Shown here: one piece after another, positions 24,094 to 32,895 of the stretch | Layout: every line of letters starts with the position of its first letter | Numbering within the stretch: position 1 is the stretch's first letter | Assembly: GCA_903905065.1 (NCBI GenBank) | Contig: CAIVEW010000100.1 | Coordinates: 62,001 to 126,000 of the forward strand | Length of the DNA: 64,000 bases | Direction: 5' to 3' | DNA from: an uncultured Bacteroidota bacterium | GTDB taxonomy: Bacteria; Bacteroidota; Bacteroidia; Chitinophagales; Chitinophagaceae | Program-made: the position numbers and the translations under genes | The notes under the pieces: model-generated | The model's database searches: none | What the model was told of the DNA's origin: nothing | The model's input: the letters and a program-made list of their open reading frames with translations, nothing else

Positions 24094-25272
24094 TTATACA
24101 TTCTCTTTTTGAAACAGTGCCGGAATCGTTTTCAGTATCAGTTTAATATCGTACCAGAAACTGTGTTTCTCGGCATACACATTGTCCAGCATCAGTCGTT
24201 CTTCCTCACTCATTTCCCCCTTACCACGCTTCTCCACTTGCCACAGCCCTGTGATGCCTGCAGGCGCCAGGAACCGAAGCGCATACTTATCGGTAGTCAG
24301 TTTTTCCGCTTCATACAAGGGCAACGGCCTGTTGCCCACTATGCTCATGTCTCCTTTCAGCACATTCCACAATTGGGGCAGTTCGTCAATACTCGTATTG
24401 CGGATGAACGCGCCCACCTTAGTAATACGCGGATCGTTCTTAAGCTTGAAAAAGGCTGCCCCACTCTGTTGCTTCTTCGATGTCAGGTATTGTTTTTCAC
24501 ACCAGATATTCTCGTCGGCATGTAGCTGGTTCCTGCATTTTTTGCCCACCGCCTTGCACTCATCACACAACTCCATGCCGGGTAACTCTTCTGCCGCCTT
24601 TTCATTGTTATACTGGTTCAGGTGTTGTAGTTCTTTCAGTCGCTTGTCGGCATTCACATACATGGAGCGGAATTTGTAAAATTTGAATATCCGGTAGCCC
24701 GTACCCACCCTTAACGAATAATAGAACACAGCGCCCTTGGACTCCAGCTTCATGCATGCCATAACTATCAGCAGCACCGGAGAGAGCGCCAAAAGCGCAC
24801 AACCTGCAAACACAATATCAAACGACCTTTTTAAAAATGGTGTTTTGTACAACGTTACCACTTTCTGCCCTGTTTGTTGTTGCAACTGCGTCCAGTGCTT
24901 AACAATAAAATTGATGCGGCTTTCCAGGCGCTCCTTGTTCAGCGGGCGAGCAAACACTTCCGCTACGCCGGCCTGCAGGCAAATATCCGTAAGACTACCA
25001 TCCAGCTTGCCGGGCAAAAGAAAGAAAGGAATGTGGTCCAGCTTTTTCTTTTTTAGCTGGTCGATCAAACCGACACCGGTTGGCTCCATTATTTCACTCT
25101 CAGAAATAATAGCCTCAATATTCAGATGTAATTTTTCGTGGTCCCTGGCGAGTTCATTGAGACTATTAAATACGACAACTTTGTTATTGCCGAGATCACA
25201 TTGTTCCAACAGTTCGCGGGTGGCGATGCTGCCATTCAGAAGCCCTATAATCCCTGCATTAATATCCGGCAT
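24094..25272 (-). CDS. Pseudo-receiver/polyprenyl-phosphate sugar-1-phosphate transferase fusion
   Basis: Residues 1-125 have a response-regulator-like fold but lack the phosphoacceptor: Ser58 stands where Asp should, and ARP replaces the LKP lysine motif. Residues 145-390 are the sugar transferase: membrane helix SFDIVFAGCALLALSP, KFYKFRSM, DPRITKVGAFIR, SIDELPQLWNVLKGDMSIVGNRPLP. It moves a sugar phosphate to undecaprenyl phosphate, the first step of glycan assembly, at the inner membrane. An insertion holds Cys236, 239, 246 and 258, a possible metal site. It follows the response regulator gene by 7 bp. Confidence 0.85.
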   Translation of the reverse strand: MPDINAGIIGLLNGSIATRELLEQCDLGNNKVVVFNSLNELARDHEKLHLNIEAIISESEIMEPTGVGLIDQLKKKKLDHIPFFLLPGKLDGSLTDICLQAGVAEVFARPLNKERLESRINFIVKHWTQLQQQTGQKVVTLYKTPFLKRSFDIVFAGCALLALSPVLLIVMACMKLESKGAVFYYSLRVGTGYRIFKFYKFRSMYVNADKRLKELQHLNQYNNEKAAEELPGMELCDECKAVGKKCRNQLHADENIWCEKQYLTSKKQQSGAAFFKLKNDPRITKVGAFIRNTSIDELPQLWNVLKGDMSIVGNRPLPLYEAEKLTTDKYALRFLAPAGITGLWQVEKRGKGEMSEEERLMLDNVYAEKHSFWYDIKLILKTIPALFQKENV

Positions 25273-25279
25273 ACGTGAT

Positions 25280-25696
25280 TTAGTACAGCTTGGTTATTGG
25301 TGACCTGCCATATCGTTTCAGGATAACGCTGATCCTTGCCTCCAGCTCACGGGGATTGAACGGTTTCAGCAGGTAATCATCCGCACCTGCTTCCAGGCAT
25401 TTGATGCGCGTTTCAGAACTCTCCTCACCGCTCAGTATCAGTACCGGGATGGCACTAAAAAAACTACTTGCCTTCAACTGTACAAGCAGGTCATAGCCGT
25501 TTATTTCCGGTGTATTCAGATCAGATATGATAATAGCAGGCATATTGCCCGCCTGCAGATAGGCCAGGGCTTCCAGCCCGTTTTCAAAAGAATTGACCTC
25601 GAAATTATATTCCAATACAGTACTGAGCAGCATCTTGATAGCAATATCATCCTCTATAATCACTATCTTATCCAAAGCCCGGGTTATGTTTTCCAT
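25280..25696 (-). CDS. Single-domain response regulator
   Basis: The 138-residue CheY-like receiver has the acidic pair at residues 15-17 (EDD), phosphoacceptor Asp59 (IISDLNTPE), the switch Ser (LILSGEE) and conserved Lys (LLKPFNP). There is no output domain. It is the first gene of the operon with the pseudo-receiver sugar transferase and a GT2 gene. The C-terminal helix RELEARISVI resembles RLESRINFI in the sugar transferase's own receiver-like part, so the two receivers may be paralogues that pair (inference). The cognate kinase is not in the operon. Confidence 0.9.
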   Translation of the reverse strand: MENITRALDKIVIIEDDIAIKMLLSTVLEYNFEVNSFENGLEALAYLQAGNMPAIIISDLNTPEINGYDLLVQLKASSFFSAIPVLILSGEESSETRIKCLEAGADDYLLKPFNPRELEARISVILKRYGRSPITKLY

Positions 25697-25891
25697 TAGA
25701 ATATTAATTGTCTTCTTTGTTTGCGTAAAAATATATAAAAGAAACGCAAACTCCTGTTATTATACGTTCAGCAATATAAAAACACAGCCATAAATGCAAT
25801 ATTCAATACTTTTGCGCTGCAAAAATAAAGATCAAATTTATTTCATAGTTGCCAAAGAACTAAGCCATATCAGAAAAATATCTTTAAATTA

Positions 25892-26653
25892 ATGCCTTTC
25901 ACTTTCTCCCACCCCGCCATTATTATCCCCTTTCTCGGTAAGCGGAGAAAAATATTTTCGGCTACAGGGCTTATCGTCGGTAGCATCGTGCCGGATTTCG
26001 AATCCTTCATCCGTCTCAATGAACATAAAATATATGGCCACACATGGCCGGGGATGTTCTGGTTCGATCTGCCACTAGGCATGATCGTAGCGATCATTTT
26101 TCATAACATCGTGCGAGATCCGCTTATCATCAACTTGCCGGATTTCTTGAAAAATAAGTTCACCCGTTTTACGGGTTTCGGGTGGAACACGTATACACTG
26201 AAGCACTTTTTTGTTTTCGTTACCTCCCTGATGCTCGGCATCTTCCTGCACCTTGTATGGGACGCATTCACCCACCTCAACCTTGTCAACCCCGACGCAA
26301 TTGACTCACCTATTTACATCGGCCACGTGCAGCTTTTCAAAATACTCCAGGACGCTGACTCTGTTCTCGGTATCGTCATCCTCGTTTGGTATACAGCTAA
26401 AATACCCCCTGCGGAGCCCGCAGAGATCCGGCAAGAAAAAATGATCTTCGCTATCAGGGCACGGGAAACCACCATCAGCGATAAGCTAAAATACTGGATC
26501 CTCGTCTTTGTCGTAGCCATTGCCATCGTGTTTCTGGCCGTCAATTTCAGCACGCAACAACTCACCTTTGTCCTTGCCATAGATATGGTCATTACCGGTG
26601 GCCTGGCGGCGCTGGTAGTAGCATCGCTGATACAAAAATTGGCGATAAGATAG
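25892..26653 (+). CDS. DUF4184 family membrane protein
   Basis: The 253-residue protein opens MPFTFSHPAIIIPF, the hallmark of DUF4184, with FSHP and DFES as possible metal-binding residues, and has five or six hydrophobic segments (including VVAIAIVFLAVNF). His residues recur in membrane helices (FHNIVRDP, HLVWDAFTHL), as in membrane-bound metal hydrolases of the LexA-independent YdjM type (remote comparison). No function is established. A -7-like box TACTTTTG lies at 25807-25814. It is a stand-alone gene. Confidence 0.8.
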   Translation: MPFTFSHPAIIIPFLGKRRKIFSATGLIVGSIVPDFESFIRLNEHKIYGHTWPGMFWFDLPLGMIVAIIFHNIVRDPLIINLPDFLKNKFTRFTGFGWNTYTLKHFFVFVTSLMLGIFLHLVWDAFTHLNLVNPDAIDSPIYIGHVQLFKILQDADSVLGIVILVWYTAKIPPAEPAEIRQEKMIFAIRARETTISDKLKYWILVFVVAIAIVFLAVNFSTQQLTFVLAIDMVITGGLAALVVASLIQKLAIR

Positions 26654-26687
26654 GAGCAAAACCGAATTGTCTCGAACCCTGTGATCG

Positions 26688-27536
26688 TTACTTTAGTGAT
26701 AGTTCGCCCTTCAGGAAGGCAACTGCCAACGTGTGTGCGTCTCCGGCTGCTTTTTCATTGTACTTTGGGTTGCTGGGGTTAGCAAAAGCGTGCACAGCAT
26801 CGTAGCTCTGGAATATGAAACCATGGCCCGATTTAATCAGTATATTTCCAAAAGTCTGTGCATCCTGTTTTGTGATAAAATTGTCCTGTGTGCCATATAT
26901 GTATAGCACGTTTGATTTTACAGATTTCACGCGGTCTGCATCTTTCTCTGGAAAGCCATAGTACATAACACAACCAAGTGCCTGGCTGCCCGCGCAAACA
27001 GAACCTGTAAACGCCCAGCTCCCCCCCATACACCATCCTATAGTTGCGATCTTTTTTTCTTCACCTAACTTTTTGATCAGTCCATTGATGATGGCTTCTC
27101 CTCTTTTCTGGTCGAGGGCGTTCATCAGTTTTCCCGCTTCGTCGGGCGTAGCTGCCACCTTGCCATCATACAGATCAACAGCATACACTGCAACATGGCC
27201 ACCCAATTCTTTCTGCCATTTTTCGGCTTCCCTCTTTATGTAGTCGTTAAGGCCCCACCATTCGTGAAAAACAAACAGCACTTTATCGGTGGGTTCATCT
27301 GCGGGTACGTAGAACGCCTGGCCATCAGCGCCTCCCGATGTAGGAAAGTGGACCATGGAGCCGCTTTGGGCCGTATAGTTCAAAGGAAGCGGCGCCTCAT
27401 GCGATGCTTTAAACGACTTATTAAGCGCGAGGGCCTTTATATCATTGCCTGCGGGTTTCTTACAGCAACTTTGCGCAGTCGCCGTGTGTAAAAACAATAC
27501 AAATAGGGCAAGAGCAATGGAATACACTTTCTTCAT
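26688..27536 (-). CDS. Exported dienelactone hydrolase family protein
   Basis: An N-terminal signal peptide (LFVLFLHTATAQ|S) precedes an alpha/beta hydrolase of the dienelactone hydrolase type. FHEWWGLNDYIKREAEKWQKELG, the catalytic Cys in GWCMGG (about residue 168), Asp in YGTQDNFI and His in YDAVHAF form the Cys-Asp-His triad. The family hydrolyses lactones and esters. A run near the N-terminus (SCCKKPAG) is Cys/Lys-rich. It converges on the DUF4184 gene. Its substrate is unknown; the periplasmic location is inferred. Confidence 0.85.
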   Translation of the reverse strand: MKKVYSIALALFVLFLHTATAQSCCKKPAGNDIKALALNKSFKASHEAPLPLNYTAQSGSMVHFPTSGGADGQAFYVPADEPTDKVLFVFHEWWGLNDYIKREAEKWQKELGGHVAVYAVDLYDGKVAATPDEAGKLMNALDQKRGEAIINGLIKKLGEEKKIATIGWCMGGSWAFTGSVCAGSQALGCVMYYGFPEKDADRVKSVKSNVLYIYGTQDNFITKQDAQTFGNILIKSGHGFIFQSYDAVHAFANPSNPKYNEKAAGDAHTLAVAFLKGELSLK

Positions 27537-27631
27537 GACTGATATTTTGGAATAAATTTACAAAAAGCGTGGAAATTATTTGATGATGAAAGTTACGCAA
27601 TGTAAGACTAATGACACTCCTCTGCCAGTTG

Positions 27632-27770
27632 CCCCGACCTTCGGGTCGGGGATTAAAGGGATAATACTTGCAGGCTTTAGCCAAAATATTGCGGCATATA
27701 ACGTCCATAACGTCCATTTGGGCTAAAGCCTACACCTTTTGTTACTCATTCCCCGACCTGAAGGTCGGGG
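27632..27770. repeat. Composite REP-like intergenic repeat, copy 1
   Basis: Three hairpins lie in a row: ccccgacc-ttcg-ggtcgggg (27632-27651), a long-range pair aggctttagcc (27672-27682) with ggctaaagcct (27721-27731), and ccccgacctgaaggtcgggg (27751-27770). The same order and words recur at 53902-54052. The arrangement resembles REP/bipartite palindromic repeats. The centre holds a short direct repeat (acgtccat twice). Confidence 0.75.
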
Positions 27771-27813
27771 CAACTAAAATATTTTCTAAAAGTGCCATTT
27801 GTCCTGCACCCAG

Positions 27814-28266
27814 TTACTTTGCAACGGCAACACATTCTATCTCTATCAGCGCTTCCTTCGGTAGTCTCGCTACCTGTATGGTGGACCGGGCTGGTTTTAA
27901 CGTAGGAAAATAGTCTTTGTAAATATTGTTGACAGTGGCGAAGTCGTTCATGTCTTTAAGAAAAATAGTGACCTTCACTACATGCTCCATATCTGAACCT
28001 GCATCCTCCACAATTGCTTTTATATTCTTCAATGCCTGGTTGGTCTGGGCTGTAATATCTTCACCTGCAAAGGAATTTGTAACGGGAGAAATACCCACCT
28101 GGCCAGAAGTGTAAACCAGGTTGCCCGTTTTAACGGCATGGGAGTAGGGCCCAATAACTTTGGGAGCATCCTTGCAGTCTATCGATACAAGTTTTTTGTT
28201 GGTGGTGCAGGACGAAACGAATACAATGCAAATAAAGCACGCAAATGCGATTATAGTTTTGCTCAT
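27814..28266 (-). CDS. RidA-family protein carrying a lipoprotein signal
   Basis: RidA (YjgF) proteins deaminate reactive enamine/imine intermediates and are normally cytosolic and ~125 residues. This one has 150 because of a lipoprotein signal: hydrophobic IIAFACFICIVFV and lipobox SS-Cys20. The RidA core is complete, including GPYSHAVKTGNLVYTSGQ, the substrate-binding Arg in KPARSTIQVARLP and Glu in IEIECVAV. It probably acts in the periplasm, anchored to a membrane. Its ATG is 12 bp after the preceding outer-membrane-like gene on the map; they may not be co-transcribed in a functional sense. Confidence 0.85.
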   Translation of the reverse strand: MSKTIIAFACFICIVFVSSCTTNKKLVSIDCKDAPKVIGPYSHAVKTGNLVYTSGQVGISPVTNSFAGEDITAQTNQALKNIKAIVEDAGSDMEHVVKVTIFLKDMNDFATVNNIYKDYFPTLKPARSTIQVARLPKEALIEIECVAVAK

Positions 28267-28278
28267 TGAAAATAACAG

Positions 28279-28932
28279 TTATTCGGTCTTGGCAACGGGT
28301 GCCACCGTTTTCCTGCTAAATCTATAACAAACCCCTGCATTTACCAAGCCTTTGTACCCGAGCCCAAGGTCTACGAACCCGGAAAGCTGTTTACCTACGC
28401 GAACACCGAGTGGCGTCCATTGAGAATTGAAAAATAAATTCGGAAATCCGTTATTGGAACCTGCGTTTTGGCCGGATACCTGGTGCTCGCTATAGTACCT
28501 GCCGCCCAAACCAACTAATCCATACAATTGTATCAACGAACCATTGTAGTAAACGGGTTTTAGCTCTACTGCGAGCGTTGTTATGTTTGCCTTGTACTGG
28601 CCGAGCAACACGGGCGGATCAGTGCGCAGCCCGCGGTTTGAATAATAATCGAACGAAACAAATTCCGTCCCCAGGGTTGCACCCAAGGACAACCTTTTAC
28701 AGATGGAATACCTGTAGGTAAGAAACATATTTCCGGAATTAAAGGTGCCGCTATTGTAGGCGCTGTAGTCGAGGCTGGGTCGGCTGCGCGAACCGGAAAA
28801 GCCCTGAATCATGTCGGTACCGGACTCCCTGCCGTAGCTTGCAGATAACTCCTGGTCTCCCCGCAAATCCTGGGCAACAGAAAATAGCGGCATACACAAA
28901 ATGCCGAATGCAAAAATTGATAGTTGTTTCAT
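28279..28932 (-). CDS. Predicted outer-membrane beta-barrel protein
   Basis: The 217 residues begin with a signal peptide (FAFGILCMPLFSVAQ|DL) and continue in alternating aromatic/polar strands (MFLTYRYSICKRLSLGATLGTEF, VGLGGRYYSEHQV, GVCYRFSRK), the pattern of a small outer-membrane barrel. The N-terminal mature part ELSASYGRESGTDMIQGF resembles other conserved Bacteroidota barrels of unknown role. It lies just upstream of the RidA lipoprotein gene on the same strand. Confidence 0.65.
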   Translation of the reverse strand: MKQLSIFAFGILCMPLFSVAQDLRGDQELSASYGRESGTDMIQGFSGSRSRPSLDYSAYNSGTFNSGNMFLTYRYSICKRLSLGATLGTEFVSFDYYSNRGLRTDPPVLLGQYKANITTLAVELKPVYYNGSLIQLYGLVGLGGRYYSEHQVSGQNAGSNNGFPNLFFNSQWTPLGVRVGKQLSGFVDLGLGYKGLVNAGVCYRFSRKTVAPVAKTE

Positions 28933-29004
28933 TAGGGGCTGAATATACCCATATGCAACAAAAACAATGCCAAATATAACTAATTGGAAAAATAATGTAT
29001 TTTA

Positions 29005-29790
29005 TTATCTCGCGGTTAATAATCTGAAGTAATCCACTGCTTTTTTCATGCGGCTGCCATACCAGCTAAACATCTCGCCATCTACGAGCATCACTTCAAC
29101 GTTTGGCAACACCTGTTTTATCTCTGCGATGTGGACTTCTTTAAAAGGATATGGCTCTGATGAAAGCAGCACTATATCTACATCTTTATCTTTTAAGTCT
29201 TCCAGATTCATTTCAGGGTAACGCTGTTTGTCGGAAAGCACATTTACCCAGCCGATCCTTTTTATCATGTCATTGATGAAAGTATCCCCACCTATAGACA
29301 TCCAGGGATTTCGCCAAATGAAGTAAGCTATTCGCTTCCGTTCTGCAGCGGATGCTAAATTGTCGAAGCCATTCCTTATTTCTTTGGCCAATGCCAGGGC
29401 TTGTTCGCTCCGGTTAACGATCTCCCCGACTTGTGTTATCATCACCAGTGCATCGTCGAGGGTATTAATATTACTTGTCCAGACAGGGAATTCAGTTCCA
29501 AGCTGCTCTACCTGTTCTTTCGTGTTTTCTTCTTTATTGGCGATGATGAGATCAGGTTGGAGTGACCTGATGATATCCAGGTGCAAAGTTTTTGTACCCC
29601 CTACCCTTTTTTTGCTTCTAAACCATTCTTTAGGGTGAACACAAAATTTTGTGATGCCCACCACTTCTTCATTTAACCCAAGGTCATATAGTAACTCAGT
29701 CTGCGAAGGAACCAATGAAATAACGCGCAATGGAGGGAACTCAATGGTCACCTCGTTACCGATCATATCCCTGACTACACGGGTGCTCAT
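29005..29790 (-). CDS. Helical-backbone metal receptor / BtuF-like binding protein without signal peptide
   Basis: The 261-residue protein shows the periplasmic-binding fold of cobalamin and siderophore receptors: RVISLVPSQTELLYDLGL, VGITKFCVHP, LDIIRSLQPDLIIANKEENTKE, IGWVNVL. Unlike transport-associated homologues it starts directly at the fold with no export signal, so it is either cytosolic or uses another route. Its start overlaps the previous stop by one base (TAATG), placing it in a two-gene unit with the small membrane protein. No permease or ATPase is nearby. Confidence 0.75.
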   Translation of the reverse strand: MSTRVVRDMIGNEVTIEFPPLRVISLVPSQTELLYDLGLNEEVVGITKFCVHPKEWFRSKKRVGGTKTLHLDIIRSLQPDLIIANKEENTKEQVEQLGTEFPVWTSNINTLDDALVMITQVGEIVNRSEQALALAKEIRNGFDNLASAAERKRIAYFIWRNPWMSIGGDTFINDMIKRIGWVNVLSDKQRYPEMNLEDLKDKDVDIVLLSSEPYPFKEVHIAEIKQVLPNVEVMLVDGEMFSWYGSRMKKAVDYFRLLTAR

Positions 29791-30152
29791 TACTTGAACC
29801 GTTTGAAGTAAAAGACCAGGAATACACTGAACAAACCGTCGATCAGAAACATATCACTCATATAATCCCGCGACATTTTGCCGTTCCTGATAGCCAGATA
29901 TAGTGATGCATTGAGCAGTGTAAGCAGGATATAACCCATGGCTCCCCATTTGCGCAGATCGCATGCGGCTATCCAGCAAGCCGTGTAGCCCAGCATCCAA
30001 AGCGCTTCCAGCCAAACCGGGTCAGGGAATGGCTCGTGCCGCTCGCTCCAAACGATATAAAAAAACCAAAGGACATGAAACAAACCAATAACCGGAAAAG
30101 ATACGGGTGGCTTCTTAACTATATCGGTCGAAAACTGTTTGAAACTGCGCAT
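29790..30152 (-). CDS. Small polytopic membrane protein
   Basis: The 120 residues hold three or four hydrophobic segments (FPVIGLFHVLWFFYIVW, EALWMLGYTACWIAAC, GAMGYILLTLLNASLYLAI, LIDGLFSVFLVFYF). No catalytic motif is visible. It is translationally coupled to the BtuF-like gene by a TAATG overlap, so the two may work together. I do not recognise the family. Confidence 0.7.
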   Translation of the reverse strand: MRSFKQFSTDIVKKPPVSFPVIGLFHVLWFFYIVWSERHEPFPDPVWLEALWMLGYTACWIAACDLRKWGAMGYILLTLLNASLYLAIRNGKMSRDYMSDMFLIDGLFSVFLVFYFKRFK

Positions 30153-30274
30153 GAATTCTTTAATATGGCTAAATTTATTTTCTTACAACAATCGGCAAAA
30201 GTACCGGTTTTTGCAAAGAAAGCCGGAACAATAAAATCAATTTATTTCCTTATAATTGTGTAAAGTTTTTGGCC

Positions 30275-30457
30275 ATGTTGACGAAGAAGGAAGTTTTGGA
30301 ATCGTTTGATTCGCTACCACAGAAATTTGAAGCTGAAGAAGCCATTGAGAAGATAATTTTGCTGGAGAAAATACATATGGGTCTGGAGCAATCCAAAGCT
30401 GGTAAAGTTGTTTCAACTGCCGATGCGAAAACCAGGTTAAAAAAATGGCTGAAGTAG
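30275..30457 (+). CDS. Antitoxin-like protein of a ParE-type pair
   Basis: The 60-residue protein is helical and charged (MLTKKEVLESFDSLPQKFE ... ADAKTRLKKWLK) and overlaps the following toxin gene by 13 bp, the usual layout of antitoxin-toxin pairs. An in-frame TTG at 30269 exists but the ATG is preferred. The C-terminal RLKKWLK resembles the end of RelB/PHD-like short antitoxins. It should bind and neutralise the toxin and repress the pair (family knowledge). Confidence 0.75.
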   Translation: MLTKKEVLESFDSLPQKFEAEEAIEKIILLEKIHMGLEQSKAGKVVSTADAKTRLKKWLK

Positions 30458-30756
30458 TTTTCACGGAACAGGCATTATCGGATATTAACGACATAGCCGA
30501 ATACATTGCAAATGACTCCATTCACTATGCAAACCTACAGGTTGAAAAATTTTTCAATAAAACAGAAATATTAACGGATTTTCCCCTCATTGGCCGGATT
30601 GTACCTGAACTAAATCTGAAAAATGTCAGAGAGTTAATTGAAGGCAATTACCGGATCATATACAAAGTAGTCAGCAAACACACGATCCACCTTCTGACTG
30701 TACATCACAGCAGAAGGTTGCTAAAACGTTCGAATATATACCGCGTGAATCGCTGA
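30445..30756 (+). CDS. RelE/ParE family toxin
   Basis: The 103 residues follow the RelE/ParE fold: FTEQALSDINDIAEYIANDSI, a central LTDFPLIGRIVPELNLKNVRELIEGNYRIIYKV, and C-terminal IHLLTVHHSRRLL. Family members inhibit DNA gyrase (ParE) or cut mRNA in the ribosome (RelE); PLIGRxVPE favours the ParE-like group. It overlaps the antitoxin gene by 13 bp. The pair stands alone between a membrane protein and cystathionine synthase, with no other sign of a mobile element. Confidence 0.88.
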   Translation: MAEVVFTEQALSDINDIAEYIANDSIHYANLQVEKFFNKTEILTDFPLIGRIVPELNLKNVRELIEGNYRIIYKVVSKHTIHLLTVHHSRRLLKRSNIYRVNR

Positions 30757-30769
30757 CAATTCCCAGGGG

Positions 30770-32137
30770 TTACCCTTTGCTAAATGCGTTCAAAATATCA
30801 TACTTGGTGAGTATAGAGTATTGCCCGCTTTCATCCTTTGTAAGCACAGCGCCATTGTCTTTATTGATATAGTGGGTAAGGCGTTCAAGCGCAGTATCCA
30901 TTTCCACAACCGGCAGTGGTTTATCCATCACGTCGGCTACCAATTGATCACGAACATCTGGTTCTTCAATTAGTTTCTTGAACAGGCTGGCCTGGGAAAT
31001 GCTGCCTGTGAGTTCAAGGTCCATCATTACGGGTATATGCTCAATGTCGTACTTCTTCATTAAGGTGAGCGCGTCCATCACCTTGCTGTTTTCGTCAATG
31101 GTCACCAACCTGCGACGGCCGAGGCCACCTATCAGATCACGAACCGTGCTTACCTCAAGGAAGCCGCGGTCCAGCATCCACTCATCATTGTAAACCTTAG
31201 CCACATAACGGCTGCCATGATCATGGAAAATAACCACGACCAGGTCATCCTTTTTCAGTTTGTCCTTCAGCTGGCGCAGACCCGCAACCACCGATCCAGC
31301 CGAATAGCCTACAAAAATTCCTTCTTCGCGAGTAATGCGGCGAGCCATCAGCGCACCGTCTTTATCGGTTACTTTTTCAAAATGGTCTAATGCGCTGCGG
31401 TCATAATTCTCCGGCAGAAAATCCTCACCGAAACCTTCCGAGACATAAGGATGTACTTCGCCCATATCCAGTTCACCCGTATCAAACCACTTCTTTAATA
31501 GGCTGCCATATGTATCAATTGCCCAAACCTGCACGTTTGGATTTTTTTCTTTCAGGTATTTGCCCGTGCCCACAATTGTTCCACCCGTGCCCGCTGCCAC
31601 GACGAGGTGTGTTACTTTCCCTTCCGTCTGTTCCCATATTTCCGGGCCTGTCTGCTCATAGTGCGCCTGGCGGTTCGCGAGGTTATCGTACTGGTTTACG
31701 TACCACGAGTTCGGTATCTCTTTTTGAAGGCGGCGGGCAACCTGGTAATAGCTGCGGGGATCCTCCGGATCTACGTTTGTGGGGCAAACGATCACCTCAG
31801 CGCCATGAGCTTTTAGAATGTCGGCCTTTTCCTTGCTCTGCTTATCTGTTGTCGCAAAAATGCACTTGTAGCCTTTAATAATGGCGGCCATCGCAAGGCC
31901 CATACCTGTATTGCCGCTGGTACCCTCTATGATAGTGCCGCCCGGCTTTATCTTACCTTCCCTTTCCGCAACTTCCAGCATTTTTAAGGCCATGCGATCT
32001 TTAATGCTATTACCCGGATTGAAAGTCTCCACTTTGGCGTAAACCTTGCAGGGAAGATCGGCCACTACGCGGTTGAGGCGCACTAAAGGGGTGTTACCAA
32101 TGGTCTGGAGGATATTGTCATAGACACGTTGCGGCAT
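30770..32137 (-). CDS. Cystathionine beta-synthase (PLP fold plus CBS pair)
   Basis: The 455 residues comprise a fold type II pyridoxal-phosphate domain (1-320: IGNTPLVRLNRV, the PLP lysine in NSIKDRMAL, the phosphate loop EGTSGNTGMGLA, and AAGTGGTIVGTGKYLKE) and a C-terminal CBS pair (about 335-455). It condenses serine (or O-acetylserine) with homocysteine or sulfide in transsulfuration, in the cytosol. There is no N-terminal heme-binding Cys/His extension as in the animal enzyme. The CBS pair usually binds adenosyl ligands to tune activity. It converges on the toxin gene with a 13-bp gap. Confidence 0.88.
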   Translation of the reverse strand: MPQRVYDNILQTIGNTPLVRLNRVVADLPCKVYAKVETFNPGNSIKDRMALKMLEVAEREGKIKPGGTIIEGTSGNTGMGLAMAAIIKGYKCIFATTDKQSKEKADILKAHGAEVIVCPTNVDPEDPRSYYQVARRLQKEIPNSWYVNQYDNLANRQAHYEQTGPEIWEQTEGKVTHLVVAAGTGGTIVGTGKYLKEKNPNVQVWAIDTYGSLLKKWFDTGELDMGEVHPYVSEGFGEDFLPENYDRSALDHFEKVTDKDGALMARRITREEGIFVGYSAGSVVAGLRQLKDKLKKDDLVVVIFHDHGSRYVAKVYNDEWMLDRGFLEVSTVRDLIGGLGRRRLVTIDENSKVMDALTLMKKYDIEHIPVMMDLELTGSISQASLFKKLIEEPDVRDQLVADVMDKPLPVVEMDTALERLTHYINKDNGAVLTKDESGQYSILTKYDILNAFSKG

Positions 32138-32301
32138 AAAGAGTAGTTTAAAACTGCCGCGAAGGTAACGATTTGAACAGGATTTTAGAATTGGGATTTT
32201 AAGGGCAGATCAGGCGCATCAATCGCGCGGTTTCCAGCAGCCATAAATTCACCTAAGCCACACCAAATAAACAATAAAATAAATACCCGTTTTCTTCGTT
32301 A

Positions 32302-32895
32302 ATGGCGTATATTATGTATCACAAAACATTGGCCCTCGTGCTCCTCGCGCTATTGCCGCTATATGCCAGCGCCGGCTTTTATGCAGGCAAGGCTATGGCT
32401 GGAACAAACACCACCATCAATGTCAATGCTAACAAGGCAGATGCACTCTCGCCCGCCCCGAACTATCCAATGTTGAGCCCGGCAACAATGCCAAAGAGTT
32501 GGACCGATCTGGACTATGGTATCCTGTCTTTCGCGTTTGCTCTGGCAGGCCTGACTGCCGCAGGTATTATGCTTGCATTGTGGTCAACATCCATTGTCGG
32601 AGCCTGCTTATCGGCTGCAGGTGTGCTCATCCTGGGATTGGGTGCCCTCGGCACCGGATACATGAGTTTTGGCGGCACCCACCACCATCATATACATGAC
32701 GATATAAGACCTGGTAAACCTGTTCATAGGCGCGGCGCCACGCTGGCCGGCATCGGGTTTACACTGGGCATCATAGAGTCCTTACCGGTCCTTCTGGTTG
32801 GCGGTCTGTTTGTAAGTATTTTTGAAATTGGCCGCTTCGTATTCAGGAGAAAACATAAAAAATCTAACGAGCCTACGACACAAATCCAGCCCTGA
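32302..32895 (+). CDS. Membrane protein with His-rich loop
   Basis: The 197 residues have an N-terminal signal or anchor, two adjacent hydrophobic segments (residues 70-125) and a third near 155-185. Between them a loop reads GGTHHHHIHDD, a possible metal-binding patch. ATG at 32302 or 32314 would serve equally. It overlaps the convergent methyltransferase gene by 23 bp at the 3' ends. I do not recognise it. Confidence 0.6.
   Translation: MAYIMYHKTLALVLLALLPLYASAGFYAGKAMAGTNTTINVNANKADALSPAPNYPMLSPATMPKSWTDLDYGILSFAFALAGLTAAGIMLALWSTSIVGACLSAAGVLILGLGALGTGYMSFGGTHHHHIHDDIRPGKPVHRRGATLAGIGFTLGIIESLPVLLVGGLFVSIFEIGRFVFRRKHKKSNEPTTQIQP

Noticed and set aside
30275-30756. Toxin-antitoxin pair as part of a larger defence island
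   Set aside because: Neighbours are a membrane protein and cystathionine synthase; no other defence genes nearby.
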